The notes beneath the pieces are model-generated. The model was not told the origin of the DNA and did no database searches. It saw nothing but the letters and a program-made list of their open reading frames with translations. A stretch of 64,000 nucleotides of DNA from Roseibium aggregatum IAM 12614. GTDB taxonomy: Bacteria; Pseudomonadota; Alphaproteobacteria; Rhizobiales; Stappiaceae. Positions 62,526 to 64,000 of the stretch are shown here, piece after piece. The stretch is from the NCBI RefSeq assembly GCF_000168975.1, contig NZ_AAUW01000028.1, forward strand, positions 1 through 64,000, read 5' to 3'. Position numbers and translations under genes: made by a program. Position 1 is the stretch's first letter, and every line of letters starts with the position of its first letter.

Positions 62526-63587
62526 CTATTGCGCGTGGCCCGACCGGGAGCGCAACAGGAGGACGAAGAAGATACCGCCGACCAGCCCGGTAACGATACC
62601 GATGGGCATATCTTCAGGCGACAGAAGCGTGCGGGCAATGATGTCCGCCCAGATCAGGAAGATGGCCCCAAGCACCATGGAGGCAGGCAGAACCCGACTG
62701 TAATTGCCCCCCACAAGAAAGCGCGCGATATGCGGCACCATAAGCCCGACAAAACCGATGATGCCCGAAAACGCCACCATCACGCCTGTGATCAGCGCCC
62801 CGAGGACGAACACGGTGAGCCGGAACCGGGCAACCGGAATGCCGAGCGTCGAGGCGGTTTCATCGCCGATGGTCATGGCGTTGAGATCGGCGGCCCGCAC
62901 CAGGAAATAAGGCGCCACCAGCAGCAATATACCGAGAGGAAACGGCAACTGGGACCACTGGGCAAGACCGAGACCGCCCAGCATCCAGAAGACAACCGTG
63001 TGTGTTGCCCTTGGATCACCGAGGAAAATCAGAATATTGGCGATTGCCATGATGATGAAGGATACCGCCACGCCGGCAAGCACCAGCCGGTCGGCACTGG
63101 TCGCAGACGCAAAGCGGGTCACACCGAGCACCAGGAAGGTTGCCGCCAGTGCCCCTGCAAAAGCCATCAGCGGCACGGTCATGAGACCCAGAAACAGGCC
63201 GGTATGCAACAGCGCAAGAATGGCACCGGCAGCCGCGCCGGAGGAGATGCCGAGCAAATGCGGATCCGCCAGCGGATTTCGCGTGACGGATTGCAGGGCA
63301 GCACCGACCACCGCCAGACCGGCGCCGACAAATCCGGCCAGCAGAGCGCGCGGAAACCGGATTTCCCAGACGATGGCATCGCGGCTCTGCGACCAATCAA
63401 CCTCGAAAAGGCCGGGCACCGTGCCATTGACGAGGATCTTGAAGACCGTGCTGCCTGGGATGGCGACCGCACCTGCACCGATGGCGGCCACAATCGAAAC
63501 ACCAAGCAGCAGCATCCCGGCCAGCAGCAGAACGCCAGTGTTCAACCGCCGCCGGGATGCCTTGTGTTTTGCCGTCACCGCAGTCAT
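62526..63587 (-). CDS. FecCD-family ABC transporter permease (iron-siderophore or cobalamin type)
   Basis: This 353-residue protein has about ten TM segments and the BtuC/FecCD pattern: GSTVFKILVNG, WEIRFPRALLAGFVGAGLAVVGAALQ, NPLADPHLLGISSGAAAGA and the C-terminal GFVGLMVPHIARFLVG loop that contacts the ATPase. It takes up iron complexes, haem or vitamin B12. It follows the binding-protein gene on the same strand (53 bp gap). No ATPase gene lies downstream in this window. Confidence 0.94.
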   Translation of the reverse strand: MTAVTAKHKASRRRLNTGVLLLAGMLLLGVSIVAAIGAGAVAIPGSTVFKILVNGTVPGLFEVDWSQSRDAIVWEIRFPRALLAGFVGAGLAVVGAALQSVTRNPLADPHLLGISSGAAAGAILALLHTGLFLGLMTVPLMAFAGALAATFLVLGVTRFASATSADRLVLAGVAVSFIIMAIANILIFLGDPRATHTVVFWMLGGLGLAQWSQLPFPLGILLLVAPYFLVRAADLNAMTIGDETASTLGIPVARFRLTVFVLGALITGVMVAFSGIIGFVGLMVPHIARFLVGGNYSRVLPASMVLGAIFLIWADIIARTLLSPEDMPIGIVTGLVGGIFFVLLLRSRSGHAQ

Positions 63588-63640
63588 GCCGGATCATCGC
63601 TTGTGCCCGCAAACGCGGCTTGAGGCGTCATCTGCAAGTC

Positions 63641-64000
63641 TCACTCTCCCCAGAAGGCTTCGGTGAGTTTGCCGACAGCCTTGAGGTTTCGCGGCCCCGG
63701 TGTTGCCTCGACATAATCCAGGACGACAAAGCGGTCGTTCTTGACAGCCGCGATCCCGGCCAGAGCGGGATTGTTCTTCATGAAATCCCGTTTCTGGTCG
63801 GCCGTCACTTCGCCGTAGTTGACGATCACGACCATGTCGGGATCTTTTTCCACCACGGTTTCCCAATCGACGGTCGCCCAGCTCTTTTCGAAATCATCCA
63901 TCACGTTGACGCCGCCGGCCGCCTCGATAAGCGCTGTCGGCATGGCATAGCGCCCGGCCGTGAAAGGCTTGTCCTCACCGCTGTCGTAGACGAAGACGCG
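63641..64000 (-). CDS. Iron-complex type periplasmic binding protein (5' part outside window)
   Basis: Only the last 119 residues are present and the frame is open to the right edge. The visible sequence has FVYDSGEDKPFTAGR, LIEAAGGVNVMDDFEKSW and DPDMVVIVNYGEVTADQ, which match the C-terminal lobe of FhuD/BtuF-like class III binding proteins. It is upstream of the FecCD permease in one operon. Confidence 0.88.
   Translation of the reverse strand, partial: RVFVYDSGEDKPFTAGRYAMPTALIEAAGGVNVMDDFEKSWATVDWETVVEKDPDMVVIVNYGEVTADQKRDFMKNNPALAGIAAVKNDRFVVLDYVEATPGPRNLKAVGKLTEAFWGE

Noticed and set aside
62265..63623. 452-codon open frame opposite the FecCD permease
   Set aside because: It is antisense to a clearly conserved permease and consists mainly of charged residues.

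Overview
The window is about 60 percent GC and gene-dense, and it reads as the chromosome of an alphaproteobacterium, most likely a marine Hyphomicrobiales member of the Stappiaceae (Roseibium/Labrenzia) type. That placement is inferred from the gene set: a Ros/MucR regulator, Usg, DUF1491, DUF2336, DUF5330, MeaB, a NAGGN-osmoprotectant peptidase and a full Mrp sodium/proton antiporter. No sequence search was run. I see no phage, CRISPR array, intact transposase, rRNA or replication origin.

Left part (1-10,300). The end of a NAGGN-system peptidase is followed by two PhnCDE-type ABC importers transcribed divergently from one AT-rich promoter region. The leftward set is phnD-phnC-phnE followed by a translationally coupled SAM methyltransferase. 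The rightward set is phnC-phnD-phnE-phnE. After a small GIY-YIG nuclease gene embedded in four copies of a 35-bp palindromic repeat comes a leftward phnM. The rest of the C-P lyase pathway is not in the window.

Middle part (10,660-36,050). This holds tRNA-Leu(UAA), map, radC, a CHASE4-GGDEF-EAL protein, meaB, ppdK, a large TPR protein with ispE, a polyprenyl diphosphate synthase, a DUF2007 protein with a TrmN-like methyltransferase, usg, a small c-type cytochrome, a MoxR/VWA pair, an unrecognised multi-TM protein, an L,D-transpeptidase, a YceI protein, a Leu/Ile/Val-type binding protein, a flavin reductase with a P1 peptidase, a DUF3833 protein, a divergent NAD(P)H oxidoreductase/TetR pair with two palindromic operator candidates, and a YcgN protein.

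Right part (36,250-64,000). A PBP1A gene is coupled to DUF1214 and DUF1254 genes. Then come a TPR-sulfotransferase, a lipoprotein, a DUF2336 protein, a DUF1491/peptidoglycan-binding/histidine-kinase-like operon, a DUF5330 protein, sufE, mucR and a complete seven-gene mrpABCDEFG operon. These are followed by a catalytically degenerate PAS-GGDEF protein, msrB, a family-3 solute-binding protein, an HxlR/NmrA-type divergent pair, an MFS transporter, a six-TM-like protein, and part of an iron-complex ABC importer running off the right edge.

Most of the window is housekeeping, envelope, ion-homeostasis and uptake functions. The least explained parts are the methyltransferase attached to a phosphonate-type importer, the GIY-YIG gene inside covarying palindromic repeats, IS-derived fragments with inverted ends, and two signalling proteins whose catalytic motifs are eroded.
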